From assembly GCA_008692225.1 (NCBI GenBank), contig VICG01000008.1, positions 2,072,001 through 2,136,000 of the forward strand: 64,000 bases of DNA. The letters run 5' to 3'. Position 1 is the first letter of the stretch. Every line of letters starts with the position of its first letter. Position numbers and translations under genes: made by a program. This document shows, in pieces, positions 32,936 to 46,361 of the stretch. This DNA is from Monilinia fructicola (taxonomy: Eukaryota; Ascomycota; Leotiomycetes; Helotiales; Sclerotiniaceae). The notes beneath the pieces were generated by a model, which made no database searches, had not been told where the DNA came from, and saw nothing but the letters and a program-made list of their open reading frames with translations.

Positions 32936-33000
32936 AAACTCAACTCAACTCAACTCAAGTCAACTCAACTCAAGTCAACTCAACTCAAGTCAACTCAGCT
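32936..33000. repeat. 5-bp repeat (CAACT/CAAGT)
   Basis: Thirteen 5-bp units, CAACT with CAAGT variants at intervals, directly after the 8-bp repeat. Confidence 0.9.
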
Positions 33001-36000
33001 TATTAGGGGAGGTATACTTTAACCAAAATCCAGACTCGATTTCAAAGGAATTGATTGATAGTTCGAATTCCGTGGGTGCCATATTCTTATGTATTTATAT
33101 ATTCCTGTATCTGAATTCTTCCCTCTTCGCTCTTCTTTCGTCCTTCTTTCTCTCTCCAGCTTCTTTCACAACCCAATATGATGAGCTTCACAAACATTTT
33201 ATTGCATTACATTACATACATACATACTCCGTACATACTCCCTCCGTACTACCTGGTGTACTAGTAGACATACATACCACCCACCACACCTCCCCCACTC
33301 CCTCCCTCCCTAGCCAACAATTTCATTCAATGTCATCCTTCACCGCCTCCATCCCAAAATCACGAACACAACATGGAAACTGTCATCTAAATACATCTAA
33401 TAATATGCATTAGCAGCGGTACTTGCAGCATCTCAGCCAACCACGACGGCCTGTTGATCAATAGGGTGGACGTTGTGGCTGTCATCCAGCCCACCATTAT
33501 CACTTAATAAACTGCCTAGTAGGTAGCTTGGTTGTATTGTCATGGGAAGCTTACAGCCCCAGACTTTTAAGGGTCTTGGTAAGAGAGTTCGTGGGGGATT
33601 GCGAACTTGCGGCCTCGCTTTACCTTTTCCACGCGATACATACTTCTTCTATTCGAGAGATGACTCGGATCATCTCTATTCAACAGTGGTCGGTCTGAAT
33701 CTAGGTCCGACAACCAGATAGTCTCCCACGCTCAGATAATTGGTAGCGAATACTCTTCACCCTCGATATCAAATTGAGCAATCAAATGGACTCATCGGCT
33801 TATTAGATGAATTGCCTCCATTTGATAGCATTTGACGCATTTGACGGGAGCATCTCGCGTGCTTCCGATCCTGCCATGAAGGCTCCATTGCATCTGCATA
33901 CAACACAACATCTCAACCTCAACAAGAATGACGAATACAACGTAAACCTCCAGATTGGTAGGTATATGAATCATCACTACTTGATACTCTTGCTGATGCA
34001 TCCCTGTGGGATATTTTAGTTGCAGATAAGATATCCGCCAGCTCGCAACGAAAACGGATACTCCTTAATCAATCCCCATACTGAAATCAAGGAGAGTTCT
34101 TGGCTCCCAAATTCATTAGCATATCAGTTATTTCGAATCAGCAAATATCTGATGAGGTCTGTTGACGTCTGGGCAGGTCTGCAATCCTCAATTGACTTCA
34201 CCTCATACTATACATGGCATTGAGAGATGGGATGCAACATCGAATTATAATACGTACCGAATAAATCGGGAGTCATGTTGAGGGAATACTATCTCCCGAG
34301 CCGATGTTACATTGCACATTGTCACCGCCATGTGCGAATACAGTGGTACAGATATATCAACGGAAATTACAAGCAGCCACTTCAGCTTATTTGGATGTCT
34401 GGCTCATTAGTTGGAGTCACAAGTCAAAACTATATGTTCAGGTGACATGGCAATTATTTCGTACTCGATATAGCGATTAAGTCATGCTAGCTCAATGAGG
34501 AATATGTATGACGCCCTCCACGGTTGAAAGCATAATTCTTCAGATCATCCGCCGTTCCTCAATGGATGCAAGCAGAGACTACGTAGCGATGGGAATCTTG
34601 GGTGCTTTGGATACAAAGATATAGACTGCACACCAGTCAAGAAAAGCAGAGCAATTAGATACACAATAATTTGTCTCAAGTGGTATATTATTGTAAACGC
34701 CCAACTTGGGTTATGTTTCAATCAATTCAATGCAAAAGGAACTGGAAATCACGAAATACGACTCGATCTGTACCAATCCATTAATACCTTGCAATTAAAC
34801 ATTCAGTGGCTATGAAGCAGAGGCAACAAATTCCTTTAGCGAGAGCCCTTCACCAGCGATAAATGGAACAACCAACTATCAGAATCTTAACATGGACACA
34901 ATGTTGGCTGCTAGGTCACTCACGAGTACGAGATGTGTCGATTCTCAATCTGAGCTCAACTCAGAGCGAAACCAATATCTTCGTCGAAAGACATTTGCCT
35001 GTACAAAAGAAATAATGAGTCTTGACTTTCATCCGTGGGAGCTCATGGTATCTATTCGTTGGTGTTGCTTATGACTAGCCGGGTGCAAGTGTGAACCCTA
35101 CGTTTGTATATTCTTTGTGGACGACGAATGACATGACGCAGGTCATTGAAGTTGAATGAGGTAGCCTGATTCGATATTTCATGTCTTATTCCTCTATGGT
35201 ATGTGGACACATGAGACGCACTAAACCACTTCAAGCTCCCCACAAGATACCTCCAATTCATCCAAATTCTCCCTCTACCCAATGAGAAATACCCCTGTTA
35301 ACAGGTTGTGTGATCGTCTTGGGTTGAAATTTGCGATGGTTTGGTTTTATCTTTGTGCTTTTCTGGTAACATTCTGAGGTGGTAGTGAGGGAATGATGGT
35401 GGGATGAAGTAGTTGAAAGGTCTTTCTCCTTTAGATTTTTGGGCTGTGACTCGGATGGGGGAAGTGAGGTCGAAGGAAGGAGACAAGACGGTATAATTAT
35501 GAATATTCTGCAGCAATTCAACCGCTAGTATCGTGTGGATAATTCATAAATTTCACCTATAATATGGTCCCCTGGACTGTTGTCACTGACAAGCACGCCA
35601 TGATCCTTAAATCAGCCTTACAGGTCGAATCAGACGCACAATCCCTTAGCCGACGGAACATGGGGAAAACTTGTCGATGCAAGGAACTGATTTCGCTGCA
35701 TTTGACATCATACATTCTTCCAAAGAACATGCAGCTCTCTGGCTTGCTGCGATCACAACTTTATTGGCTCTTCTAGCGTCTTCAAACTTCATTCTACAAG
35801 CATTGTTGGAGCGCGATGGGCGTTTGGATAATATATCCGCTTAGCTTGTTCGGCACACCGATTTCACGCACGGGATCTTTCTGTGTCTGCTTGAAACACA
35901 ACCATACGATCTCAAGTATAGGGTACAAGACTCGGATCCGAGGATCTTTAGATCTTTAGACCTCCATTTCTTCCAGTGCGGTCAGAGCTATCTAATCGGG

Positions 36001-38119
36001 TGGCAAATACGTATTTCTGGTCGAGGCAAATGGTGAGAACCATTTGATATTATGCCAAGATTTATCCAGTCAGTCATAGTTGAGGTAAAGGAAAGATTAT
36101 GATCGGCTCATTTTGTGATGCACCCTCAACTCAACTTAGATGGGACCCAAAATCATGTTATTTCATTCCCGTCATATTCGTTACCTTTGATTTCGATTTG
36201 ACCAATTTGAATTTCTAGTAGATTACATGAGGTGATGGAACGGGAATGCTACGCGCTTGTGATTGATTAAGAGTGGTAGAGTTTCTATTCCACAACTTAT
36301 GAGTCGCATTGGATGAGTGGGGATGTAGTCAGAGGACGAGTGAGTATTGGGTGTTGAGCGTATGGCTTTGAAGGATACAACTACCCACAAGAGCCTGGAA
36401 AATATTGCATATCAACATGGCGAAAATACAACTGTATAATTGATATTACATGTTATTTGGTGGCGAGCATGCGATGTTAGATAGCATACAACTCCGCATC
36501 GTACTTTCTTCGACTGTGAGCTCGAATAGTCGGTTCCGATATACAAGAATATGGCGTGCAAAGAGAGTCTTGTAAATTATAATACCGAATTACCTACTAG
36601 ATAATATGTTTATCGAATCTTGTTAGGCGCTAAAACTGCGAATGGTCCCGCACCGTGCCGCAAGAACCAGAGTTTGAGAATTTCCAACCAGCTCTACGGA
36701 GATTAAGCCATGCAGCATTTTCCCGCAGATAAGATTCTTCCGTAACCTGAGATAACAATTCTTATCTCTTATTCAGCTACAGCCCAAAATGGGCCCCAGG
36801 CCCCAGGCCTGCTGACGGCTGACTTTATTGGCCGTTTTTGCATAACGACCTTTCGCCTTTAGAGAAGAGACAGCTGGAAGTGGAAGAAAAGCCGGTTTCC
36901 AAGCGCTGTCTCATACCCATATCAATAAGATCAGGAAATTGAATGAGCACTAATTCCTAAGGTTATTTTTTGTCCACATTTCATAGGCGAGGAGTGAACC
37001 AGTACCTGGTAACATACGCTTTGATGTTGACGAGAGCCCCATAATTTCAGGAGCTCTACACAGACCGGCTTGCCGAGACACAAAAGAGCAAACCTAGACT
37101 AACAAAAGTCCAAGGATCAAAGTCTGGCCCATCAACACGAAAACCAAGGCAAGTCAAACCTATCTTTCCTCTGTATATAGCTAGCTACTGAGCGGGCCTC
37201 TGTTCCGTCATACAGTGCCATAATCTAGGAGTTGTATTGACATGTCATCCGTCTGTGATCTTAATTGCCGTGTTACCTCAAGCTTCGAGATTCCCTTCAG
37301 ACTTCTTCAAAGCTTCTCTTCGACATTCTGTGCCGAGACACGTATTGGATAAGAATGGAAAGGTGACAGTTTCTTCAGCCCCAAAACTCGGCGCTCAACA
37401 GACTTCCTATGACCTCAATTGGTTAGATCATAATTCTCACCTGAAGAAAGCTCGGGGGCTCGGTTAGCTGCAAATCTACGAGATTGGCTTGCCCGTGCGC
37501 CCCTGACTAAAGATGCAGTGTCCGTTTCATGGTCTCACCGCGCAAGCATTAGACTGACTTTGGAAGAATTTCCAGCTGGATTTTTTGACCTTGACATTTT
37601 CATTTTTGTTTTCCTCTCTATCCCGACAGACACAATCAACCACAACAACCTCAAGAACATTTATTCCTGATGGTGTCATTCTAATGTGATGCCGCGGTAA
37701 TTGTCGTTCTGCTAATTCACCCCCTATCCAAAAAGCTCATCATACAACTCATTCCCTCAGTCTAGAATGAAAACGACTTCTGAATGCGCTATTCAAAATG
37801 CTATAGCGCAACTATTTTATCACACTAGGAAAATAAGTCTTGTTTAGAGTTTGATCTCAGCTCGTGAGTTTTGACATATTATGAGTCGGTTGAGATAAGC
37901 AAGTCAAGTACAGATTGAATCATCGATTTCAATCCTGGTCAATTCTGGTGTCTGGATGCCAGATATCTCAAGATCTTGAGATACGACAACCCTGGTGACA
38001 TTATTTCAAAGATGGTGTGAGTTCAGCTGATCTTTCTATTGGTATCTGGCAATAATTCGATTTTGATGTAGGACTGCAGCACGTCTACCAACAACGGCTG
38101 GAAGAAGAACAATTGTCTG

Positions 38120-38150
38120 CAAGAGCCCGCAAGAGCCCGCAAGAGCCCGC
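38120..38150. repeat. Triple 10-bp direct repeat
   Basis: Three perfect copies of CAAGAGCCCG in the gene-poor region upstream of the GT2 gene. Confidence 0.9.
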
Positions 38151-39565
38151 CATGTTGACGCCTAATCAAATTGCTGTACATTGAAATTGTATCATTCATT
38201 GATTCCTTACGACATCAATGATGAGAGGAATAACTATTTTTACTTTTAAGCCGCAGCGCAATTTCCTCGAGATCTCTTTTGGACTTGACTCAAAGGCACT
38301 ACTGCAGCTATCCTAGGCCAAGCTTCTACAGTATATCGCTCGCTCGGTTAGGCGACTAATGTAGGTACGAAGTATCTTTGGAGCTAATTGCAAGCAGGGG
38401 ATTTGCAAGTGGCATTCCAAATCATTGCAGTACTGTATACATACTCGTCATGAGCTCACGAAAACAAGATGTTCCTAAATGCCCAACGTCGAACCAAAAC
38501 CTCAAGAGCTTGTGTTCGATGTTAAAACTGTACAGTACAAAAGCTATATATTTTTCCACGTTTCGCGGTGCATCCTGGCAAGATCTCCTGGGGAAGCTGG
38601 TGGAGATCAATTCTGTGCAGATCTTCCGAGTGCCGCCAGACCCCTTGTACTCTCTCTATAATACCCTGCGTAGAAGCGTGTTTCTAGTGGATCCAAGGGA
38701 GATTCTTCGTCTAATTATGAATTACCATCCCATCTTAGCTCTGATTCGCTTCATATTTCCGTATTAAAGCTGCTAGCTTTCATTCACATCAACAGCATTG
38801 TTTAATTTGTCAGAGCGGTTGTCGGGAACGCACAGCTTCTACATCATTTCTATCTAGATCTTAACCCAATTTGGGAAAGTCGCACGCAGGCAGCTCCGAG
38901 CTACATTTGTTTAGTCTGGGGCTTGGCGTTTGATACTCTTTCTAGTATCCTTTTCATGTTGGCCTAATAATCACAATGATTCGGAGGGGTTCCTTTTCAA
39001 ATCGCCGGCCGCATGGCTGCTCCGAGCTTGTTGTCGTATTTTGAATTCTGGCCCACATACTTGGCTATGGCGGCGGCAAACTAGATGCGTGCTGTTTACT
39101 TGTCACTCGCTCAGGCCTAGTCGAGCCACAATTTTGATGGAACGCAGTCGCTGAAGCTCAAAATTCTGCAACATGGGCTTTCTCTGCTCCTCTTTTCTTC
39201 TGAACCATCGAAGGTACAATGAATGCATGTTGTTCCTCACCCTAGCTAGCTTCAGCAATGTTTTCCTGCAATGCTTCATGGCGCTAGTGCACATGGCATG
39301 CTCTTCACCGTAGCTACTCGATACATATTGTTCTTCAGCCCACTCGACAGGAATCCTTTCATCTTCATCTTGACATTTTGTTCTTCAACAACTCACAGTA
39401 AAGTCATCACTCTTTTGACTTGCTAAAACATCAAACACTGTCATTTTTTCCCTCAACACCGACCGCATCCATTCAATATAATAAATACATTCTTTAATCA
39501 CTTTTTATAATCAATTTATATTCATTCTACCATTTTCCTGCATTTGTATCATACCATAGCCCACG

Positions 39566-42404
39566 ATGAATGCCATCAAGGGATACCTCGCGCCGGGGAA
39601 GACGGCGGAGAAAGAACCTAAGAAGACGAAGAATAATGAAACACCAGCACCAGTACGGATGGAAATGCATACAACACCTCCATTAGGTTCGCCAATGGCA
39701 GGATCTTTCATAAATAACTCGAGGCCATCCTCTCTATACCCGGAAGGTGATTTCCGAAATGGCCCCAGGGAAAGCGTTATGAATGTCAAAGCCGATGTAG
39801 TCGTTAGTTGGTTACATCAACAGCAGATGGAAAAGCTATGGGCTGTTGGCGCTCCAGGGGAAGGTGTTATCTTGAAGAAGGCAAAGGATGATTTTACCTG
39901 TTGTCCGCCTTCCTTAAGGACGGAGCCTTCCGGTATCTTTGACTACATCGTAGCAATGAACGTCAGAGTAAGTGATTCATGCTTTGGTGTTGCTAGTTAG
40001 AATCTCTGCTGATCTACTGTATAGGCTGCCATGACTGTCAATACTCGTGTTATCAAGATTTTTCTTGCTCGTCAGCACGCTGATTACGTTCCTCTTTCTG
40101 ACGGTCTTCGTCTCCAAGTCCTCCCAACCGTTGAATATTTACCTCGGTGCCAGAAACATCACTTTGGTGCTTTTATCCAGGATCAACAGATCCTTGTTGT
40201 CTGGGATGACGAGGCAAAGCATTTATTAAAGCGTGCCGAATATATCGAACGATCTTTGTTGGAGATGATTTGGGCTGAGGATGAACCAGAAGTCGATGAG
40301 AAGAAAGGTGGAGCACATGCTTCTACTGCTGATTTGGGTAATGGATCCGATATCGAAGAGGGTTACGGAACGGAAGAAAAGAGACCAACCTTGCTCATCA
40401 ACCCACTCATGGTTGCTGCAACCCTGTGTCTTCTTATCGTAGCTCTTGGCCTTGGTTGGCAAAAGCTTGCCCTTGAAGTTGCCGTTGATGGGAACTACGT
40501 TCGACTGGCTCTACTTGTCGTCACCCCCTGTCAAGTTTTCGTCTCGCTTTTCTTCATGCAGGTCATCATCGTCAATCTTACCCAATGCTTCGGCCCAATT
40601 AATCACTTAAACACCAACTCTAAGTTTTACTCCGGTAAGGCACCCCAACGCCTTAACCGAAATAATCGAGATCTTCCTCATGTCACTATTCAAATGCCTG
40701 TCTACAAGGAAGGTCTCGTCGCTGTCATTCAGCCCACTATCATTTCGCTCAAGGCGGCTATTTCAACGTATGAGCTCCAAGGCGGAACTGCTAATATCTT
40801 CATCAATGATGATGGTATGCAATTGATCCCCGAAGAAGAAGCTCAAGCTCGCCGTGACTTCTATGATGAACATACCATCGGATGGGTTGCACGTCCAGGA
40901 CACAAACCCAATCCCGAGAATGGCGAAAAGGCTTTCCTTCGTCGTGGAAAGTTCAAGAAGGCCTCGAATATGAACTACGCTCTTATGGTCAGCAACAAAG
41001 TAGAAGAGAAACTTCTGAACATTACTCGTCATGAAGGCTGGTCCCAAGCCGAAGAATATGTTGCTTACGATCACTGTCTGGCTCAAGTCTTGGAGGAGGA
41101 GGAAGGCCGTGCTTGGGCTGGCGGTAACGTTCGTGTCGGTGATTACATCTTACTCATTGACTCCGATACCCGTGTTCCTGCCGATTGTCTCTTGGACGCG
41201 GCCAGTGAGATGGAACAATCGCCTCAAGTCGGAATCTTGCAGTTCAACACTGGTGTCATGCAGGTTACCGATAGCTTCTTTGAGAACGGGTAAGCTATAT
41301 CATCACTATCGTTATAACCAATGAGAAATACTAACAACCAACAGAATCACCTTCTTCACCAACCTCGTCTACACTGCCATTCGCTTTGCCGTCGCCATGG
41401 GTGATGTCTCTCCATTCGTAGGCCACAATGCCTTCCTCCGCTGGTCCGCCGTGCAACAAGTCTCCTACCATGACGAAGACGGCTACGAGAAATTCTGGTC
41501 CGAATCCCACGTTTCCGAAGATTTCGACATGTCTCTCCGTCTCCAAGTCAACGAATACATCATCCGGTACGCCGCCTATACCGGCGACGGATTCAAGGAA
41601 GGTGTCTCCCTCACCGTCTACGACGAGCTTGCTCGTTGGGAAAAATACGCATACGGATGCAACGAGCTGCTCTTCAACCCTTTAAGATTCTGGATCACCC
41701 GCGGCCCATTCACAAAACTGTTCAGAGAGTTCGTCTGCTCCAACATGCGTCTGACTTCCAAGATCACCATGATGGCCTACATCGGTACCTACTACGCCAT
41801 CGGCGCATCGTGGATCCTGACCGTGGCCAATTATTTCATCATGGGCTGGGACAACGGCTTCTATGACAAATACTACCTGGATTCATTCCAGGTCTATTTC
41901 TCCTTGATCATCGTCTTCAGCGCCCTGGGCAATGTTTCGCTCGCCGTCCTCCGCTACCGACTATCCGAGCGCTCTTTCTTCGGCTCAAGTAAGTTCCCCC
42001 CTCCCCCCTCCTGCGCCCCCAAACCCTTGCTAACCCCCTTGCCAGTCTGCGAAAACTTCAAGTGGCTCCTCCTCATGACCGTCTTCCTCGGCGGCCTCTC
42101 CATGCACGTCTCGCAGTCCCTGCTCTGCCACTTCTTCGAGATCGACATGACCTGGGGCGCCACGGCCAAAGAAGTCGAAAACGTCACCTTCTTCGAGGAG
42201 GTGCCCCGTCTCCTCAAGAGGTTCAAGTACACGTTTGTCTTCTGCATCGCCATGACGGCCTGCATGATCGTCTGCGCGCTGTTCGTCCCGTGGAACTGGA
42301 GAATCGATACCTTTGTCGCCATCTATCCGCTGTGCACGGTCGTCGTGAGTCACTTTCTGATGCCGGTTGCGCTGAACCCGGCTTTGATGATGTTTACGTG
42401 GTAG
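39566..42404 (+). CDS. Processive family-2 glycosyltransferase, membrane bound
   Basis: Exons 39566-39967, 40025-41289, 41345-41988 and 42046-42404 encode 889 residues. Introns are 55-57 bp, the last with branch site GCTAACC. The protein has a hydrophilic N-terminus, membrane helices near 255-330, a large cytosolic GT-A domain and further helices at the C-terminus, as in cellulose, chitin and hyaluronan synthases. Catalytic signatures appear in order: QMPVYKEGL, FINDDG (about 393), the DxD in LLIDSDTRVP (about 510), SEDFDMSLRLQ (about 613) and an RWEKYAYGC segment in the QxxRW position. It lacks chitin-synthase-specific motifs. It resembles the fungal GT2 protein reported to be needed for hyphal growth on solid surfaces in Zymoseptoria and Fusarium; the product polymer is unknown. 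It converges with the sugar transporter gene. Confidence 0.88.
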
Positions 42405-42732
42405 ATGTTTGTAATGCTGGGGTGGACGGAGGGGCGAGGGCGCCTTCCAGGCCGTTGGTTGATGATTATATATGCCTAGGTTAATATGGGGTGATGGCGT
42501 TGTTTATAAAGAGATGAGGGTGGCATTTCTTGATCATATTTTGATCTTTTCTTGAGAAATCCTCCATGATGGCACAGTTCATAGATTCACCAAAGTAGTT
42601 ATTTACCTAATTAAAACACTCTTTAATCAATTCCTGAAACTCTACATTGTATATCTATGATTTGGTGTAGATCTATTAACGCGGAGGCTGACGAATGGCC
42701 TCAAGCAAATTCGTCCTTCCAGACTTCAAAAC
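42405..42732. other. Convergent intergenic spacer
   Basis: 328 bp between the stops of the GT2 and sugar-transporter genes, AT-rich. A CCTAGG occurs at 42475-42480. It must hold both 3' processing sites; no distinct terminator was seen. Confidence 0.5.
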
Positions 42733-44534
42733 CTACCCCCCCCTCCTCAGCAATGGTTCATTCTCCCCATTCCCTTCCTCATCCGCCTTTCCTGTTCCAC
42801 TAGCCTTCCTCGGCATCTTGACAAACTTCCCGCCATCCACCTCCCGCACAACCCAACTCCCATCCCGCTCCGCACACTCAAAAAACTCCTGATTCTCCTC
42901 GAAACTCCTCCCTCCACTCTCAAGACTATATTTCCACGTCCACCATCCCGCAAACGTATTCGTCACGGCAAAAACCAAAAACAGCCAGTACTTCAGATTA
43001 TTAAACCCAATCGGCGTCAACAAAGTCACTGCAAAATTAGCCAGTCCCCATATGATGACTGAGATGGCGGAGCCCTGTGCGCGAGCAGAGGAAGGGTAGA
43101 TTTCAGTTGGTATCAGCCAGACGGTTGCGAGCCAGCCGATTCCGAAGATGGCGGTCGCGATGAAGAGGGTTAGGGAGCCGGGGATTTGGATGCTGAGGGT
43201 GGGGATGTTTGGGAGAGGGGCGAGGTAGCCGAAGAGGGTTAGGAGGAGGAAGGATATGGAGAGCCCGACGCTGCCCCATATCATTAGTTTGCGGCGGCCA
43301 TAGACATCTATAGATAGCCAGGCGAGGGTCATCATTAGGAAGTAGGAGACGTAGTTTCCTAGCGTGAGAAACTCTGCTTTGCGGGTGGTGAAACCGAGGA
43401 GTTCGAAGATCTGGGGCCCGTAAACTAGAGGGTTGAGGAGTTAGTGTTTACTGTTCAAGGAAGTGGTTGAACCAGGGGAATAGAGTCGGGATTTGGGAGT
43501 GCTCACCAGAGACTGCGCCATAGCCGGTGAGGGCTTGGTTTATTTGACCCATTATCGTTACCATGGTTGGGTGAAATTGTGGATGTCCTGGAGTGAACAT
43601 ATCTCTGTATTGAACTGCCGAGTCATCTTCTTGAGCAGTAGATTCTTGAAGATCTTTGAATTTGGATTTGGCTTCTTCTTTGCCATAGACTTTTCCAAGG
43701 GCTTTCTTGGCGTCATCTTCGCGTTGTACGCTCATGAACCACTTTCATTGATTAGTTATATCCAACGAATATTTGAGTGCGAGATAAGGACCACATACTC
43801 TTGGTGTTTCTGGAAGTTGTGCAATGAATGACATGAGCAAAACTGGGAATATCTGCATAATGATGATTGGACTCCTCCAAGCCCATTGATTATTCTTTCC
43901 CAGTCCGATTGTAACACCTAAATTAATAGAATATGCCATCAAAAGCCCAAATATATTCATCTGAAACTCTTGAGCCAATGCTCTTCCACGGGCACCATCG
44001 GAAGAAAGTTCACTACTGTAAACAGGAATCGTGGCATCAATGCCTCCAACGCCAAGTCCCATGATGATTCTTCCAGCTATCATACATGCTAGTGCCCCGC
44101 CTTTCCACGGAGAAGATCCGGTCATCGAAAGACCAGAAATAAACATGAGGAGATTTCCGAAAGATGTAGTTGCGAGACAGGCAAATATAGACGGTTTTCG
44201 ACCTTCTTTGTCGGCGAGCCAGGAGGCTATCACGGCTCCAACCGCACAACCGAGATAATATACTGATACAATGATACCAACTAGAGGAGATTCTTTTCCT
44301 ATTTGCATCGTTTTTAAATAGTCATTGTTGGTATTAATCAGAGACATCATTCCTGACCAGACAGGTCAGTTAACTGAAGAGACGGCTAGGCCTTGGATAG
44401 AATGATGTAAGATTACCTTGATCATAGCCATAGAGAGCAATTGCTGTACTGGAAAACATAACAATCTCATGTTTTTTGCTCAGAATAGGGAAGATGGAAG
44501 AACTACCTCCCGGTTTTGACGGAGGGTTAGGCAT
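42733..44534 (-). CDS. MFS sugar transporter
   Basis: Four exons, complement(42733-43424, 43507-43741, 43799-44352, 44417-44534), 532 residues; introns of 57-82 bp keep phase. The sequence follows the 12-helix sugar-porter plan. The first helix is FSSTAIALYGYDQG, then a WLADKEGRKPS loop between helices 2 and 3. PETPRWFM follows helix 6, GQINQALTGYGAVSVYGPQIF lies in helix 7, and PTEIYPSSARAQGSA follows helix 10. These are family hallmarks for proton-coupled uptake of hexoses or related sugars at the plasma membrane; the substrate cannot be read from sequence. The C-terminus is hydrophilic with an acidic/dileucine-like ENEPLLRR, a possible sorting or endocytosis signal. It diverges from the gene at 45241. 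Confidence 0.92.
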
Positions 44535-45240
44535 TTTCGAGGATTGGAAATATCACAATGTGCAGAACTTTTGTAGATAATTGTGATACGAAGAAACCAA
44601 GATGTAGAGTACAAAGAGGGTGCTGCGAATACCAAAATTTATTGAAATATGAGGATGTCTTTCCTCTTTCTCATATCACAAGGAAAGAAAAGAAGTTTTG
44701 GGATCAGGACTTCCTTATGCTTCATGTCTTTCTGACCTACTTTAGAATCACAAGTGTGATCGATCATACGTAGGTACTTTAGTCCGAAGACTTTGTACTC
44801 TTTCCTTGGCCATTGCGGGATTCCTCAAGCAATATCCAACGTTGATCCTACTTATTTTGCTTCTCATTGGAAGCACGATGACATCAATGATAAGGCGGGA
44901 TGGATGTTCCCCGCACAGGAGTGATCTGTGAGCGTAAACCGTTTGTTCTTGTCCGCATCATTCCTTTTGGAACCATCATGCGAATCAAACTATTATCCCT
45001 CCCATGTCAACCTTCTGATCCAAACTCGAAATCTGGATGGCTGTGGATGGAACAAGATGTCGGATCATTGACATGGGATGGAATTGACGGATTTGATTCG
45101 AGATTGTTGATCTACCCGTGGCCGCATGAGGACTTCCCAGTGCATGCAGATAAGGTTAAAGTGTTCTGCCCCTTGCCTCTCCACCGCCTTTGGGCCACAA
45201 GAATAAGAAGCAGGAGAAGCAATGAGATGAAACATAAAGG
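44535..45240. promoter_or_regulatory. Divergent promoter region of the sugar transporter and the gene at 45241
   Basis: About 700 bp between two diverging ATGs. One long frame in it (44900-45256) has no domain and overlaps the next start; I regard it as chance. Confidence 0.4.
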
Positions 45241-46361
45241 ATGCCTCCGCCAGTAGTAAGTTTCATGCCTTTTGTAGAGGCCGGGCACCTCTAACTATGT
45301 AGACACCATCACCGCATCGATTCGTGATCAAAAAACAACCTCCACCGCCGAGATCTCAACTCGCGCAAGATTCAACCCCTCGTCCAGCTGGCCCCCAGCA
45401 ATTCAATACCACTCCTCGATTTACGTTTTCTTTCACGCCGAGAGCTGCTGCCTCACAGAGTATACCGTCATCTACCCCTGCGGGACGATACTTGACACCA
45501 GCTCGGAACACTCCAAAAGTGAGAGAGAGTATCGATGATGTTCCGGATGATTGCGCAGCCCACCTTCCTCTCCACGATTCAATCGAAACCCATGATGAAT
45601 TCGATACAGAAATAGAACTCTCAACACAAGAACTAGAAGATGATTACGAAGTAGATACACGGCCCTCCAAACGCCAACGAATATCACCTTCATCAGCAGC
45701 AGATGCCATCTCCGAAGAAAACGATGATTTACGACCCTCCTCCCTCCCCATAGTTTCCTCACCCACATCCCACAGACCAAACCCCATCCCAACTCCAAAC
45801 AGCAAACCCAAGTTTCTACTCTCTACTACCTTGCCACCTTCAACCCCATCATCTACAGCCCCAACAACATTTCTCAAGCCCCCTCGTTTTCGACCGCCTG
45901 ATCCTACCGAGACACAGGGAAACACCGATCCGTTGCCCGAACAATTCTCTCCACATCGAAAGGGTCAGAAGTATGTCGTTGGAGGTTTGGCGGCTGAAGT
46001 GAGGGATTGGTTGATTAATATTGATTCGACCATTCCTTCACATGGTGCTCCTGGTGTGCAGAAAGGGAAGGACAGAGATAGAGAATGGATTGTGAAGATG
46101 GTGGTAGATGAGATTAGTGGGGGTGGGAGGATGGGAATGTGTTTGGTGAGGGGGAGGAAGATGCGTGATGTGGGTGGAGTGGAAGTGGTGGATGATTTGG
46201 GAGTGGTGAAGGTTATGTTAGCTGGAGAGGGAGCGGGGACGGGGTTACAAAGAGGGAAGGATGCAGAGGTTGGGAGGGTTGTAGGGATTAAGGGACCCGT
46301 TTGGGAGATAGTAATTGAGGGGGAGAAATGGGGCGTTGGGGTGGATTGGAAGGTTTTGTGA
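45241..46361 (+). CDS. Unknown protein: disordered N-terminus, compact C-terminal domain
   Basis: A 15-bp first exon (45241-45255, MPPPV) joins exon 2 (45303-46361) across a 47-bp intron (GTAAGT...TATGTAG) in phase 0, giving 357 residues beginning MPPPVTPSPHRFVIKKQPPPP. The first 210 residues are rich in Pro, Ser and Thr, with an acidic run (ELSTQELEDDYEVDTRPSKRQR) ending in a nuclear-signal-like basic patch. The last 135 residues, from KYVVGGLAAEVRDWLINID, alternate beta-like hydrophobic strands and glycines (MGMCLVRGR, VKVMLAGEG, GRVVGIKGPVWEIVI). The strand pattern suggests an OB-like barrel, as in DNA-binding telomere or recombination factors, but this is inference from pattern only. I do not recognise the family. 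Confidence 0.7.

Larger units (their letters stand above)
32101..39565. other. Gene-poor region of 7.4 kb between NTH1 and the GT2 gene
   Basis: Diverging genes flank this stretch, so promoters of both must lie at its ends. It contains several tandem repeats listed separately. A frame at 38378-38767 (129 codons) has no recognisable feature and is probably chance. An AGGGG word, the stress-response element core on one strand, occurs near 33004 upstream of NTH1. No transposon remnant or RNA gene was identified. Confidence 0.6.

Noticed and set aside
38378..38767. 129-codon plus-strand frame in the gene desert
   Set aside because: No domain, no splice context, composition like background; length is within chance for 7 kb.
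44900..45256. 118-codon plus-strand frame
   Set aside because: Overlaps the first exon of the next gene in another frame and shows no family features.
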